This document shows positions 1-7,707 of a stretch of 64,000 nucleotides of DNA, piece after piece. Both the position numbers and the translations under genes were made by a program. Location: assembly GCF_900142675.1 (NCBI RefSeq), contig NZ_FRBS01000001.1, positions 434,001-498,000 on the forward strand. Reading direction: 5' to 3'. Each line of letters starts with the position of its first letter. Within the stretch, counting starts at the first letter, position 1. The notes beneath the pieces were generated by a model. That model saw only the letters and a program-made list of their open reading frames with translations, was not told the origin of the DNA and did no database searches. The stretch is from Shouchella rhizosphaerae (GTDB lineage: Bacteria > Bacillota > Bacilli > Bacillales > Bacillaceae_D).

Positions 1-153
1 AATATAGAGACGGCCATAGGAATGTTGAAAGAAAAGCACGTCCGCTTGACGAGTGAGTTGCCGCTTATCGGAAGCTTCGGACGGAAGGTTGCTTTTATTC
101 ATCCGAGCAGTACAGGCGGTTTGCTCGTTGAACTTTGTGAGGGAAAAACGTGA
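1..153 (+). CDS. Methylmalonyl-CoA epimerase, C-terminal end (partial)
   Basis: The frame is open from the first base of the window and stops at 151-153, giving the last 50 residues of a protein. The ending, with FIHPSSTGGLLVELCE, is the typical C-terminus of methylmalonyl-CoA epimerase (vicinal oxygen chelate fold), where the last Glu is a metal ligand. The enzyme interconverts (R)- and (S)-methylmalonyl-CoA in propionyl-CoA metabolism. B. subtilis has the related yqjC near yqjE, and a yqjE-like gene follows here. The 5' part lies outside the window. Confidence 0.85.
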   Translation, partial: NIETAIGMLKEKHVRLTSELPLIGSFGRKVAFIHPSSTGGLLVELCEGKT

Positions 154-214
154 AATCAATTAGCAAATCAGCTATAGTAAAAAGGAAATGGAAAAGCAGC
201 GATGGAGTGATGAC

Positions 215-1327
215 GTGTATTCAAGAGTAGTCGAAGAGTTTTTGGAACTTGTGCAAATCGATTCTGAAACAAAACATGAAGAAAAAATGGCAAGTGTTTT
301 AAAAGAAAAATTCACATCACTAGGCTTAGCCGTAGTCGAAGATGATGCAAAAGAAAGAACGGGCCATGGCGCAGGGAATTTAATTTGTACGTTGCCTGAA
401 ACAAGCAGCGGATTTGATCCACTTTATTTCATTGCCCATATGGATACAGTTGGCCCAGGAAAAGGGATTCAACCAATTGTAGAAAATGGCTATATTCAAA
501 CGGACGGGACAACCATTTTAGGAGCAGACGATAAAGCGGGAATTGCGGCAATGTTAGAAGCAACTCGTGTTCTGCAAGCATCGAAAGAACCACATGGCCA
601 AATTCAGTTTGTCATTACTGTAGGCGAAGAGGCTGGCTTAGTTGGTGCGAAAGCGTTGGCCAAAGATGCGATTTCTGCTTCTTATGGCTATGCTCTTGAT
701 AGCGACGGAGAAGTAGGGGGCATGATCACGTCAGCGCCTTCGCAAGCAAAAATCTTTGCAAAAGTATATGGCAAAACGGCTCATGCTGGCGTTGAACCTG
801 AAAAAGGAATATCAGCTATTGCAGTTGCTTCCAAAGCTGTTTCAAAAATGCCGTTAGGAAGGATTGACGCAGACACGACAGCCAATATCGGCCGATTTGA
901 AGGCGGTACACAAACCAATATTGTTTGCGACGTTGTTACAATCACCGCCGAAGCCCGTTCCCTTGTAGAAGAGAAGCTAAAACAGCAAGTTGAAGCGATG
1001 AAACAAGCTTTTGAACAAGCCGCATTAGAAATGAGCACAAGTTGCGATGTACAAGTGACATACAGTTATCCTGGCTATCGGGAGTCAGAGGACACAAAAG
1101 TTGTTCAGACTGCAATTCGCGCAATTAAAGCATGTGGGTTGACGCCTATGACTACTTCAAGTGGGGGAGGCAGTGATGCCAACATCATTTCTGGATACGG
1201 CATCCCGACCATTAACTTATCAGTAGGTTATGAAGGGATTCATACAACAAGCGAACGAATTTCGATTGAAGCGCTTGAAAATACAGCAAAACTTGTCGTA
1301 GAAATTGCCCGCTCAGCTAGGAAATGA
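215..1327 (+). CDS. M20 family metallopeptidase, tripeptidase T-like (YqjE type)
   Basis: A 370-residue cytosolic zinc peptidase of the M20/PepT family, expected to cleave N-terminal residues from short peptides. The zinc and catalytic motifs are visible: HMDTVGPG, then LGADDKAG, then GEEAGLVG, followed by the dimerisation domain and the late segment SSGGGSDANI with a histidine in GIHTTSE. An in-frame ATG lies at 188, but a GGAG at 204-207 sits seven bases before GTG 215, and that start gives an N-terminus (VYSRVVEEFLELVQIDSETK) that begins like B. subtilis YqjE, so 215 is preferred. The gene follows the epimerase gene closely and is closed by a terminator. Confidence 0.9.
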   Translation: MYSRVVEEFLELVQIDSETKHEEKMASVLKEKFTSLGLAVVEDDAKERTGHGAGNLICTLPETSSGFDPLYFIAHMDTVGPGKGIQPIVENGYIQTDGTTILGADDKAGIAAMLEATRVLQASKEPHGQIQFVITVGEEAGLVGAKALAKDAISASYGYALDSDGEVGGMITSAPSQAKIFAKVYGKTAHAGVEPEKGISAIAVASKAVSKMPLGRIDADTTANIGRFEGGTQTNIVCDVVTITAEARSLVEEKLKQQVEAMKQAFEQAALEMSTSCDVQVTYSYPGYRESEDTKVVQTAIRAIKACGLTPMTTSSGGGSDANIISGYGIPTINLSVGYEGIHTTSERISIEALENTAKLVVEIARSARK

Positions 1328-1341
1328 AATAAAAAAAGAAC

Positions 1342-1380
1342 GGGAGTAGAGAATGGACTTGATCTCTACTCCTATTTTTT
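1342..1380 (+). terminator. Intrinsic terminator after the M20 peptidase gene
   Basis: The stem GGAGTAGAGA / TCTCTACTCC with a short loop is followed by TATTTTTT. It ends the epimerase/peptidase transcript. Confidence 0.85.
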
Positions 1381-1573
1381 CATGGATGGTTGGTGAGGAT
1401 CCATCAAGCAGAAAACGCAGAGAGGGGAGGCGACTAGCAAGGTTAGAGGAAATGTCTTCTGTGGTGGCTGCTTCCACTATGACAAGGGAATGTCATCAAC
1501 TTCGTGTCTTTTGGAGCCTTTTATAGCAGCACTCAAAAGGAGATAGGGTTGATCTGTTGAAGTAATTTCACAG
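1381..1573. other. Intergenic stretch with no recognised gene
   Basis: About 190 bases between two terminators. I see no convincing reading frame with a ribosome binding site and no recognisable RNA element. Confidence 0.5.
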
Positions 1574-1606
1574 AAAAAAGGCTGATCCATTGAATCAGCC
1601 TTTTTT
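1574..1606. terminator. Bidirectional terminator
   Basis: The stem AAAAAAGGCTGAT / AATCAGCCTTTTTT has A-runs on one side and T-runs on the other, so it works on both strands. On the minus strand it ends the small gene at 1619-1795. Confidence 0.85.
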
Positions 1607-1618
1607 GTACGTGTCGAT

Positions 1619-1795
1619 TTAACTATACTCCATCGTTTCTAAAATCATTTCTTCCGTTATGCCACTCATCATAGATAGGGTGCGCAAATCAGGAGAGGCA
1701 TTGTGCTGGCTCCAGTAAGCAAACAAACATTCAATAATGCGCTGCTTATTTTGCTGGTACATGGTCCGTTTTGTTTGTAATAATGGGTTCACCAT
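1619..1795 (-). CDS. Small uncharacterised protein, 58 aa
   Basis: A short reading frame that starts MVNPLLQTKRTMYQQNKQR and ends with METMEYS. The support is a strong ribosome binding site (GGAGGTGG) a few bases before the ATG and a terminator directly after the stop. The protein looks largely helical with no signal peptide, membrane segment or cysteine motif. It resembles the many small cytosolic proteins of unknown function in Bacillus, and I do not recognise the family with certainty. It is transcribed divergently from the YaaR gene. Confidence 0.65.
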   Translation of the reverse strand: MVNPLLQTKRTMYQQNKQRIIECLFAYWSQHNASPDLRTLSMMSGITEEMILETMEYS

Positions 1796-1944
1796 TTTTG
1801 CGCCACCTCCGATATAAGTAGAGGGTATACATGCAATCTACTATATTATCATGATAACTTATTTTTAAACAAGTTTCAAACCGATTCCAGGCGGTTTCCC
1901 TTCAGTGCCCTTCGTGCTAAACTTAAAGAAAGGTGGCGATCAAC

Positions 1945-2379
1945 ATGCTAGATATTGAGAGAGTCCGTGAGCAACAAAGACCTTTACCAATCAGCAAAAT
2001 CCGAGCGCAACAATCGCACACTTCCTTTCAAGGTGTGTTTGAAGAGATTGCCGGGCATAAAAGTGAGAAAACGGTTTATGCCATACTCGAAACGTTAGAA
2101 AAAGATGGCGAGCGCTTGGCAAAACATCGGACTGCGGCAGAACTGCACGCATTTAAGCGAAGCGTGAGGCAGTGTGTAAGCCATTTGCTGGAATCATTAA
2201 AAGTGGAAACAGCGTCAAGTGCGGCGAGTGGACAAGTGAGGCAGTACAAATTGGTGAAAGAAATCGATAAAGGGCTTGTGGAACTGACGAACGCGGTCTT
2301 TGACCAAAGCAAGAGCGAACTGGATTTGCTCAACAAAATTGGAGAACTGCAAGGGCTAATTATCCAGTTGTATTTATGA
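1945..2379 (+). CDS. YaaR family protein (DUF327)
   Basis: A 144-residue, mostly helical cytosolic protein of the YaaR/DUF327 family. The conserved C-terminal half (RQYKLVKEIDKGLVELTNAV ... LLNKIGELQGLIIQLYL) is the family signature, and the length is typical. Its function is not established. The start was set at ATG 1945 because AGGTGG at 1931-1936 lies eight bases upstream. An in-frame GTG at 1933 falls inside that binding site. The SRPBCC gene follows after 11 bases, suggesting a two-gene transcript. Confidence 0.85.
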   Translation: MLDIERVREQQRPLPISKIRAQQSHTSFQGVFEEIAGHKSEKTVYAILETLEKDGERLAKHRTAAELHAFKRSVRQCVSHLLESLKVETASSAASGQVRQYKLVKEIDKGLVELTNAVFDQSKSELDLLNKIGELQGLIIQLYL

Positions 2380-2390
2380 GGTGAGCAAAA

Positions 2391-2846
2391 ATGGATACAT
2401 TTGTATTTACGTACAGAACTCGTATCAATGCCACGATGAAACAAGTTTGGTCGTTCTTTTCGGATGCGACAAATATTGAAAAAGTGCACAAGCGACCGAA
2501 AGTGAGAGTATGTAAAAAAGGGGAGAAGGATTTAGAATCAGTGATTATGTTAGCCGCTTTTCAAATCAAATGGAAGTCGGTCATCACTGAGGAGCGCAAA
2601 GGCCATTATTTTATCGACGAAGCGGAGAATCCTCCTTTCCCTTTTTCGTATTGGCGTCATAAGCATTCGTTTGAAAGGGAAGGGGACACTATTTTAATGG
2701 TGGATGAAGTTTCCTTTCGCGCTAAACTGCCGGCCAGTATAATCGCTAAAGGGTTAAACGTTATGTTTAAGGCTCGTGAAAAACACATACACGCTTATTT
2801 TCAAAACAAAGCTTTAACGGAAACCGAGGTCGAATCACCACAATAG
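2391..2846 (+). CDS. SRPBCC (START-like) ligand-binding fold protein
   Basis: A 151-residue soluble protein with the pattern of the polyketide cyclase/START-like superfamily: an opening beta strand (FVFTYRTRINA), a short helix containing the VWSFFSDATNIEKVH segment, a run of strands, and a long C-terminal helix. These proteins bind hydrophobic ligands in a deep cavity, and the ligand cannot be told from sequence. GAGGTGAG precedes the ATG at good distance. It is probably co-transcribed with the YaaR gene and ends in a terminator that overlaps its stop codon. Confidence 0.75.
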   Translation: MDTFVFTYRTRINATMKQVWSFFSDATNIEKVHKRPKVRVCKKGEKDLESVIMLAAFQIKWKSVITEERKGHYFIDEAENPPFPFSYWRHKHSFEREGDTILMVDEVSFRAKLPASIIAKGLNVMFKAREKHIHAYFQNKALTETEVESPQ

Positions 2847-2864
2847 CATTCGACTTCGGTTTTC
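2821..2864 (+). terminator. Terminator overlapping the end of the SRPBCC gene
   Basis: AACCGAGGTCGAAT pairs with ATTCGACTTCGGTT (one G-U pair) and is followed by TTTCG. The 5' arm is inside the coding sequence. Confidence 0.7.
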
Positions 2865-2887
2865 GTCACTTGATAAAATGGCCACCA

Positions 2888-3328
2888 TTAGTGTTGGTGA
2901 AGGTATTTGCTGATTAGGGCGAGTGTTGAGCGCCTTGTCAAAATGCCAGAAAACGCTTGTTCTTCATCAACGACACATAAAAACGAATGGTTGATCAATA
3001 AAGAAAGCGCTTTTGAAAATGGGGCATCCGGTCGGATACACGGCACATCTTTTGCCATCACATTGTTTACTGTTAATGTAGACAGCCTCTCAAGTTCAAA
3101 ATCTTCATCGCCAAGCATCGCATCTAGGATCAGCGATTTGCTGATTAAACCACGAAGGCGGTAGGAGGCATCGAGAACTGGAATGGCTGTATAACCTGAT
3201 TTTATTAATACAAGTAGGGCATGCTGCAAAGGGTTGTTCATTTGTACATGAGCCACTTTATCGGCAGAAATGATGAGTGGCGCAATGTCTTTATCCGAAA
3301 GAGGAAGGTCTTTTAATGTATGTAACAA
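2888..3328 (-). CDS. darB: CBS-domain c-di-AMP-binding protein DarB (CbpB/YkuL)
   Basis: Two CBS motifs make up the whole protein. The segment ADKVAHVQ ... HALLVLIKSGYTAIPVLD.SYRL.GLIS matches B. subtilis DarB (YkuL) almost word for word. DarB binds c-di-AMP and, when free, binds the (p)ppGpp synthetase Rel and pyruvate carboxylase. TTG at 3328 is chosen as start: it gives 146 residues and an N-terminal arm the same length as in DarB, with AGAAGTGAT upstream as a weak binding site. A GTG at 3397 would add 23 residues with no binding site. It stands alone here, so regulation cannot be inferred. Confidence 0.85.
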   Translation of the reverse strand: MLHTLKDLPLSDKDIAPLIISADKVAHVQMNNPLQHALLVLIKSGYTAIPVLDASYRLRGLISKSLILDAMLGDEDFELERLSTLTVNNVMAKDVPCIRPDAPFSKALSLLINHSFLCVVDEEQAFSGILTRRSTLALISKYLHQH

Positions 3329-3476
3329 TGGAATCACTTCTTTTAATAGATTTGTTCGACTGCTGTCGCTCTTCTTTAATGGTAAACGCTGCAGCACAAC
3401 CAGTCAAGGCAGGAACAGCAATCGTTATAAGAGTGAAGAATTTGGCCAAAACTTATAGTAAGAAAGGGGTTTGGCC

Positions 3477-3725
3477 ATGCATTCAAAACAAACAGTTAAA
3501 TACATTTGCGAGCAATTTTCTTCAGGACATGAGTATTACTTTAAGCAAGAGTATATCACTCATGACAAATGGAGCAATTTAGACTCAGTCGCTTGGTCTG
3601 CTCCAAGGCCAATTCGGAAGGAAACATTTCTTAAACGGAAAAAGCAAGGATATTTGTGTGAATATGTGCAAAAGCAAACGGCTGTTATTTTGCCGTTTCA
3701 TAAGAAAGCCAACGCTTCTAAATAA
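3477..3725 (+). CDS. Hypothetical protein, 82 aa
   Basis: I do not recognise this protein. It starts at ATG 3477, seven bases after AAAGGGG, and stops at 3725. It is basic, with several Tyr and Lys residues (MHSKQTVKYICEQF, FLKRKKQGYLCEYVQKQ), and has no membrane segment or signal peptide. It is divergent from darB. A hairpin covers its last codons. Confidence 0.6.
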   Translation: MHSKQTVKYICEQFSSGHEYYFKQEYITHDKWSNLDSVAWSAPRPIRKETFLKRKKQGYLCEYVQKQTAVILPFHKKANASK

Positions 3726-3739
3726 AAGCGTTGGCTTAA
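3708..3739. terminator. Hairpin at the end of the 82-aa gene
   Basis: AAGCCAACGCTT pairs perfectly with AAGCGTTGGCTT. Neither strand has a good T-run after the stem, so it may be a weak terminator or an mRNA-end stabiliser shared with the convergent protease operon. Confidence 0.5.
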
Positions 3740-3773
3740 ACCACTGTATTTCCATTTTCCTTCAACCTGTCTT

Positions 3774-5549
3774 CTATCGGGGCTGATTTTGGTTAAGCGA
3801 AGCTTGTACATTCATTTCCCCGTAGCCATAATAGACGTTATAGTCGCCATCGCCAAGCTGATCGCATGCGCCAAGAATGATGTCGCCAATTTGATCGTTG
3901 TTTAAGTCTGGATTCGCTGAACGCAATAAGGCGGCAAGTCCGGCAACGTGTGGAGAAGCCATTGATGTTCCTGACAATACGGCATATTGGTTGTCTTTGT
4001 ATGTGCTCGGAATATTTTCTCCAGGGGCAGCAAGATCGACATGGTCTCCAAAATTGGAGAAGAAAGAACGGTTGCGGTCTTGGTCTACTGCAGCAACGGT
4101 GATGACTTCCGGGTATACTGCAGGGTACATTGGTTCTTCTGAGTTATCGTTACCTGAGGCGCTAACAATGACAACATCATGTTTATCTGCATATTGGATT
4201 GCTTCATATAAAAGATCAGAGTGATAATAATCGCCAAGGCTCATATTAATGACGTCCGCTCCGTGGTCGACTGCCCAATAAATTCCCCTTGCAACGGAAT
4301 AAGAGGAGCCTTCGCCATTTTCGTCAAGCACTTTTATAGGCATGATTTTGCTTTGCCAAGATACGCCAGCAACGCCATCGATATTATTCGTAACAGCGGC
4401 GGCAATGCCAGCAACGTGGCTGCCGTGTCCGTTTGTGTCTTTATAATCCGAACTGTCGTCAATAGCGTTGTACCCTTCTGTGAGCTTCCCTTTTAAATCT
4501 GGATGATTAGGATCCACACCCGTATCAATGATTGCAATTGTTGTATTAGTGCCATTGGCGAAATTCCAGCCATCATCTGCGTGAATTTGTTTAAGGTTCC
4601 ATTGGTATGGCTTGAAATATTCGTCGTTTGGCTCCACTTTCTTTTCTACTGTGCGGACTTGATTCGAAAAGGCATAGTTCGGTTCGGCAAACAACACAGT
4701 TTCGTCTTGCTGTAAATCTTCGATTAGTCGCTGAAGCGCCTTATTACTGTCCTTCACAATATAAAAAGGGTGGTTGTCGGCTAGCAATTCGTATCCCTTT
4801 TTTTGTGCCCATTCGTTACCATTTATTTGCGGCGGCAATTTCACCACTGCTTGGTTTTCGTGAAAGGACTGGATGGCCACATTGTCGTCAGATTTGACGT
4901 AAATATTCCATCCTAGTCCAGGGACTGTCTGAGCTTCCAGTTCGTCTGGAAGTTCATCAATGGACGAGAATTGGACATTTGGGTCGCTTCCATTGACAAA
5001 AAACGTTCCGGAACTGTCGGCGATCGCTGCTGTTTTAGCCAGGTAGGATTGGATAAAGCTGAGGTCGATTTCCCCAATGATACGTTGTCCGTCATCTTTG
5101 TCCTTGCCCATAAGCATAAAAGTGTTACCGTTTTTGTTATAAGGATTCGAATAATGCATGCCGTTATCTTGATGGATCAATAGGCTTGTATCGATGGTGG
5201 AGAGCGTGCCGGCAGCTAAAAGCGGCGAACCTCCTTTATCCAAAACGGAAAAGCCGGAAATATAAGGGTGTTCATTTAATTCTTGTTGAAATTCATCCGT
5301 CAGGCTCTCTCCCTGGGTATTGGCCCATTTTTCTAATTGCCCGGATAGGGAGGAGATAAAAAGCGTTGTTGTTTTTGCCAAGTCTTCTGCCATTAACCGG
5401 TCTTTGGAAGTAGAGTGGACACGGCTTTTAGGCTGATGTGAATCAAAAACGGCTGTATGTGGCTGGCTTTGTTCGACTTGGCTTGTGAAAACCATGCCAG
5501 CAATAGCAAGGGCAGCCAGTGCGATTCCCCATATTGCAGGTTTTTTCAT
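3774..5549 (-). CDS. Exported subtilisin-like serine protease with an unusual N-terminal sensor-like domain
   Basis: 591 residues. Residues 1-25 form a signal peptide or anchor. Residues about 50-225 are an extra domain whose layout (helix, then strands, with ISGFSVLDKGGSPLLAAG and GRI/GEIDLSFIQSYLA-like segments) recalls extracytoplasmic Cache/PDC sensor domains. Residues about 245-297 resemble a subtilase propeptide. The S8 domain runs from about 315 to the end, with Asp342 (AIIDTGVD), His375 (NGHGSHVAG), oxyanion Asn467 and Ser529 (SGTSMASPH). Ordinary Bacillus subtilisins are near 380 residues and lack the extra domain. The start codon overlaps the upstream deacetylase stop (ATGA), so the two are translationally coupled. 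The Cache assignment is inference; protease identity is secure. Confidence 0.88.
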   Translation of the reverse strand: MKKPAIWGIALAALAIAGMVFTSQVEQSQPHTAVFDSHQPKSRVHSTSKDRLMAEDLAKTTTLFISSLSGQLEKWANTQGESLTDEFQQELNEHPYISGFSVLDKGGSPLLAAGTLSTIDTSLLIHQDNGMHYSNPYNKNGNTFMLMGKDKDDGQRIIGEIDLSFIQSYLAKTAAIADSSGTFFVNGSDPNVQFSSIDELPDELEAQTVPGLGWNIYVKSDDNVAIQSFHENQAVVKLPPQINGNEWAQKKGYELLADNHPFYIVKDSNKALQRLIEDLQQDETVLFAEPNYAFSNQVRTVEKKVEPNDEYFKPYQWNLKQIHADDGWNFANGTNTTIAIIDTGVDPNHPDLKGKLTEGYNAIDDSSDYKDTNGHGSHVAGIAAAVTNNIDGVAGVSWQSKIMPIKVLDENGEGSSYSVARGIYWAVDHGADVINMSLGDYYHSDLLYEAIQYADKHDVVIVSASGNDNSEEPMYPAVYPEVITVAAVDQDRNRSFFSNFGDHVDLAAPGENIPSTYKDNQYAVLSGTSMASPHVAGLAALLRSANPDLNNDQIGDIILGACDQLGDGDYNVYYGYGEMNVQASLNQNQPR

Positions 5550-6346
5550 TTGTTACCATTCCTTTTTTGTAAAGTCTGTTCTATTTGTGAATTTGTCCAA
5601 GCAGATGGAAAAACAAGCTTGTAGCCTTGTTTCTTCAAATGCGGCAGGCCAGCTTTAATGCCTGCATAAGTTTGTTCCCCTTTAACTCCGACATGTCCAA
5701 TGGCGATTGGGTGTTGATGCATGTTTCCCTTTGCTGCGAAAGTTTGCATTTTTGCCTGTACTTGTTGGGTAGTGGAGAGCGTATCGTCTAAAAATAGCTT
5801 GTTCTCAAAACAAGGGATTTGTGCTTTTAAAGCAAGTTCTGGCATGACGGAATGAGGGGTGGTCTTGCTGTCAACAAGGTATAACCCATTGGTTTTGGCA
5901 AATTCCACAATTAAACCAACAATCCGTTTGTCTTCCATTGCTTTTGACCCCATATGGTTGTTTAAACCAACGGCATAGGGGATTTGTTCGTAAGCTTCGC
6001 GTAAGCGTTTATTAATTTCTTCGTTGCTTAAATCCACAGTAATCCCATTTGGCCCGAGCCATGAAGCTTTGCCGCTTTTAGGTTCAAGAGGTAAGTGAAT
6101 GATCACTTCTAACCCGTTCTCGTGTGCTGCAATTGCTTGCTCGGTTGTGTAGGGCATATTCGGCATAATAGCAACTGTAACGGGAATATCCCCTTGTAAA
6201 AATGCGTCTACTCCTTTCACATTGCCGCCAAAATCATCAATAATAATAGCGACATCTTTATTGGCGGCATCGCAAATAGTGTTTGGACAAAACATCACTA
6301 GGAAGATGAGCAAACAGACAGTGCGAGTGACAATGTTAACTGCCAT
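5546..6346 (-). CDS. Exported divergent polysaccharide deacetylase (YibQ family)
   Basis: 266 residues with an N-terminal signal peptide (MAVNIVTRTVCLLIFLVMF). The divergent polysaccharide deacetylase signature follows: VAIIIDDFGGN, VTVAIMPNMPYT, EVIIHLPLEP, and GLNNHMGSKAM. This family shares the NodB-like barrel, but its substrate is generally unknown, and a cell-wall or extracellular glycan is plausible. The start at 6346 is preceded by AAAGGAGTG; a longer reading frame extends upstream to 6451 but would run through the tnrA terminator. It forms an operon with the subtilase downstream. Confidence 0.85.
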   Translation of the reverse strand: MAVNIVTRTVCLLIFLVMFCPNTICDAANKDVAIIIDDFGGNVKGVDAFLQGDIPVTVAIMPNMPYTTEQAIAAHENGLEVIIHLPLEPKSGKASWLGPNGITVDLSNEEINKRLREAYEQIPYAVGLNNHMGSKAMEDKRIVGLIVEFAKTNGLYLVDSKTTPHSVMPELALKAQIPCFENKLFLDDTLSTTQQVQAKMQTFAAKGNMHQHPIAIGHVGVKGEQTYAGIKAGLPHLKKQGYKLVFPSAWTNSQIEQTLQKRNGNK

Positions 6347-6414
6347 GAATAGCACTCCTTTGTTTTTTTTAGTTTCTATTGGCAACGTCTTGTTCATGCG
6401 TGGAATGTATAGGA

Positions 6415-6448
6415 AATAAAAAACCAGTCCCCGTGAAGGAGAACTGGT
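6415..6448 (-). terminator. Terminator of tnrA
   Basis: On the minus strand ACCAGT pairs with ACTGGT across a 14-base loop and is followed by TTTTTTATTT. It starts right at the tnrA stop codon, so tnrA is probably monocistronic. Confidence 0.8.
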
Positions 6449-6750
6449 CATTTACGAATATTAAAGGCGGCGTTCAGCTGGCCTCTTAACATGCGCTCAC
6501 GGACTTCCTGTTTACGCAATGCTTTTTGTTCCATTTTTCGGATTTCGAATGTTTGCATACCGTCTTCCATCTTATTGGCAATGTCAACCAATCGTTCGAC
6601 ATCAAGAAAAGAATATTTGCGTGTGCCTCCTTTTGAACGTTCAGGAAACAGCAATTTCCGTTCTTCGTAATAGCGAATTTTTCGTTCTGAAAGACCGGTA
6701 AGTTCACTTACAACGCCGATTGTAATTACTTTTTTATCTTTATAAGACAC
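6448..6750 (-). CDS. tnrA: MerR-family global nitrogen regulator TnrA
   Basis: 100 residues. The N-terminal MerR-type helix-turn-helix ([20 protein letters not shown], then [31 protein letters not shown]) and the C-terminal tail ML.GQLNA.F match B. subtilis TnrA. In TnrA that tail contacts feedback-inhibited glutamine synthetase. TnrA activates nitrogen-scavenging genes and represses glnA and gltAB in nitrogen limitation. GlnR has a longer, different tail, so TnrA is the better name. GTG 6750 is chosen because GAGGTGG lies just upstream; the frame continues upstream without another good start. A TnrA box is present in its promoter. Confidence 0.92.
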   Translation of the reverse strand: MSYKDKKVITIGVVSELTGLSERKIRYYEERKLLFPERSKGGTRKYSFLDVERLVDIANKMEDGMQTFEIRKMEQKALRKQEVRERMLRGQLNAAFNIRK

Positions 6751-6796
6751 GCCATTCCACCTCGCTGTAATGGATAATCGCCATGTTGTTTGTAAC

Positions 6797-6802
6797 AATA
6801 TA
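6797..6802 (-). promoter_or_regulatory. Likely -10 element of the tnrA promoter
   Basis: On the minus strand TATATT lies at 6802-6797. It would place the transcription start near 6790, with the TnrA box centred about 51 bases upstream, the spacing known for TnrA-activated promoters. No good -35 hexamer is visible, which fits an activated promoter. Confidence 0.5.
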
Positions 6803-6832
6803 TCACACAAAAACGATTGATGTGCATTTTGA

Positions 6833-6849
6833 TGTAAGAAAATCTAACA
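6833..6849 (-). promoter_or_regulatory. TnrA/GlnR box upstream of tnrA
   Basis: The minus strand reads TGTTAGATTTTCTTACA, which fits the TnrA/GlnR consensus TGTNA-N7-TNACA completely. It suggests positive autoregulation of tnrA, as described in B. subtilis. Confidence 0.85.
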
Positions 6850-6953
6850 AAATACGTTTGGTGAAGTCTCCATAATCGCGCCTGTCAAATTTCCTTGCTT
6901 CCGTTAAACAAAATAGGTAGACTAAAAATGGATTGAGGAGAAGGAGGAAAACA

Positions 6954-7247
6954 ATGCGTCGATATCGTTGGCTATTCGGAGTCGCGGCAAGCATTCTTAT
7001 TATTGCATTAGGGTTTTTGATTCAAGTCGAGTACGGACCGTCGGATAGTGAGCGCGTGATCGTTGATTACAGTAAAAATGCCTACTCGTCACCTGCTTGC
7101 TTTGACCAAGCTGGGTTTACAAACAATATAGGCGAGTCCACATACGGAGAAGTTGCCAATGACTCCACCTATGTCCCTGAATCATCCTGTACAGCTGTCG
7201 AATTTGCTACAAAGCGTGGGCCTCTCTGGTTTGCTTGGTTTATGTAG
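6954..7247 (+). CDS. Hypothetical membrane-anchored protein, 97 aa
   Basis: Not recognised. An N-terminal RRYR is followed by one hydrophobic segment (WLFGVAASILIIALGFLI), then an extracellular-looking tail with two cysteines and many Ser, Asn and Asp residues. This fits a single-pass or secreted small protein. ATG 6954 is preceded by GGAGAAGGAGG. It may share a transcript with the acidic gene 53 bases downstream. Confidence 0.65.
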   Translation: MRRYRWLFGVAASILIIALGFLIQVEYGPSDSERVIVDYSKNAYSSPACFDQAGFTNNIGESTYGEVANDSTYVPESSCTAVEFATKRGPLWFAWFM

Positions 7248-7300
7248 GTTTTTTCTAGCATGAAAACGGGTACATAATGGACAAAGGAGGCGTTTTGTCC

Positions 7301-7477
7301 ATGGGAAAACAAGGGAAAGAAACAAGTGAAAATTGGAAAGAACAGCAAAACCGCGACCAAGTGGAACAACCCTTTGATGAATTGCCTCTTGAAGATATTG
7401 AAAAAGAGGAAGAGGAGCGCAGAGAGAAAGAACGGACGAAAGACGCTTCCGAATCAGAGGATGCGTACAAGCCATAA
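7301..7477 (+). CDS. Small acidic/charged protein, 58 aa
   Basis: Very hydrophilic, with a central run rich in Glu, Lys and Arg (LPLEDIEKEEEERREKER), probably an extended helix or disordered. AAAGGAGG lies upstream of ATG 7301 and a terminator follows. Function unknown. Confidence 0.6.
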   Translation: MGKQGKETSENWKEQQNRDQVEQPFDELPLEDIEKEEEERREKERTKDASESEDAYKP

Positions 7478-7486
7478 AGAGGGTTG

Positions 7487-7520
7487 AAGGAGCCAGAATA
7501 GAAAAAAGGGCTCCTTTTTT
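7487..7520 (+). terminator. Intrinsic terminator
   Basis: AAGGAGCC pairs with GGGCTCCTT, followed by TTTTTT. Confidence 0.8.
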
Positions 7521-7591
7521 CAGGCCTAAGTTGTAGCGATATTTTGAATATGGTATTATGAATAATTAACGAACGTTTTTAAGCGTTTGAG

Positions 7592-7665
7592 GTCGATAAA
7601 ATCACTCAGACTGATAGAAAACGCTTGTCAAACGACGAAGTATGCGAGCGTTTGTCTACAGTCTG
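7592..7665 (+). repeat. Stem-loop repeat element, copy 1 (complete)
   Basis: The left end is GTCGATAAAATCACT then CAGACTGATAGAAAACGCTTG; the right end, read on the minus strand, is CAGACTGTAGACAAACGCTCG. The two ends are an imperfect inverted repeat of about 21 bases (7607-7627 and 7645-7665) around a loop of 17. It lies 43 bases upstream of the aspartokinase start. Matching ends occur at 50442-50540, 53046-53160 and 57430-57462. Confidence 0.8.
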
Positions 7666-7707
7666 AAACGTTTTTTAGTTTAGAAAGAGAGTGGGGCTGG
7701 AGAGAAC

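Noticed and set aside
6347-6451. A longer N-terminus for the YibQ-like deacetylase starting at 6451
   Set aside because: That start lies across the tnrA terminator and has no ribosome binding site, whereas ATG 6346 has AAAGGAGTG and a good signal peptide.
7615-7629. The repeat arm GAAAACGCTTGTC as a CcpA cre site
   Set aside because: It matches cre at only 11 of 14 positions, and the flanking arms and inverted second end are better explained by the repeat family.
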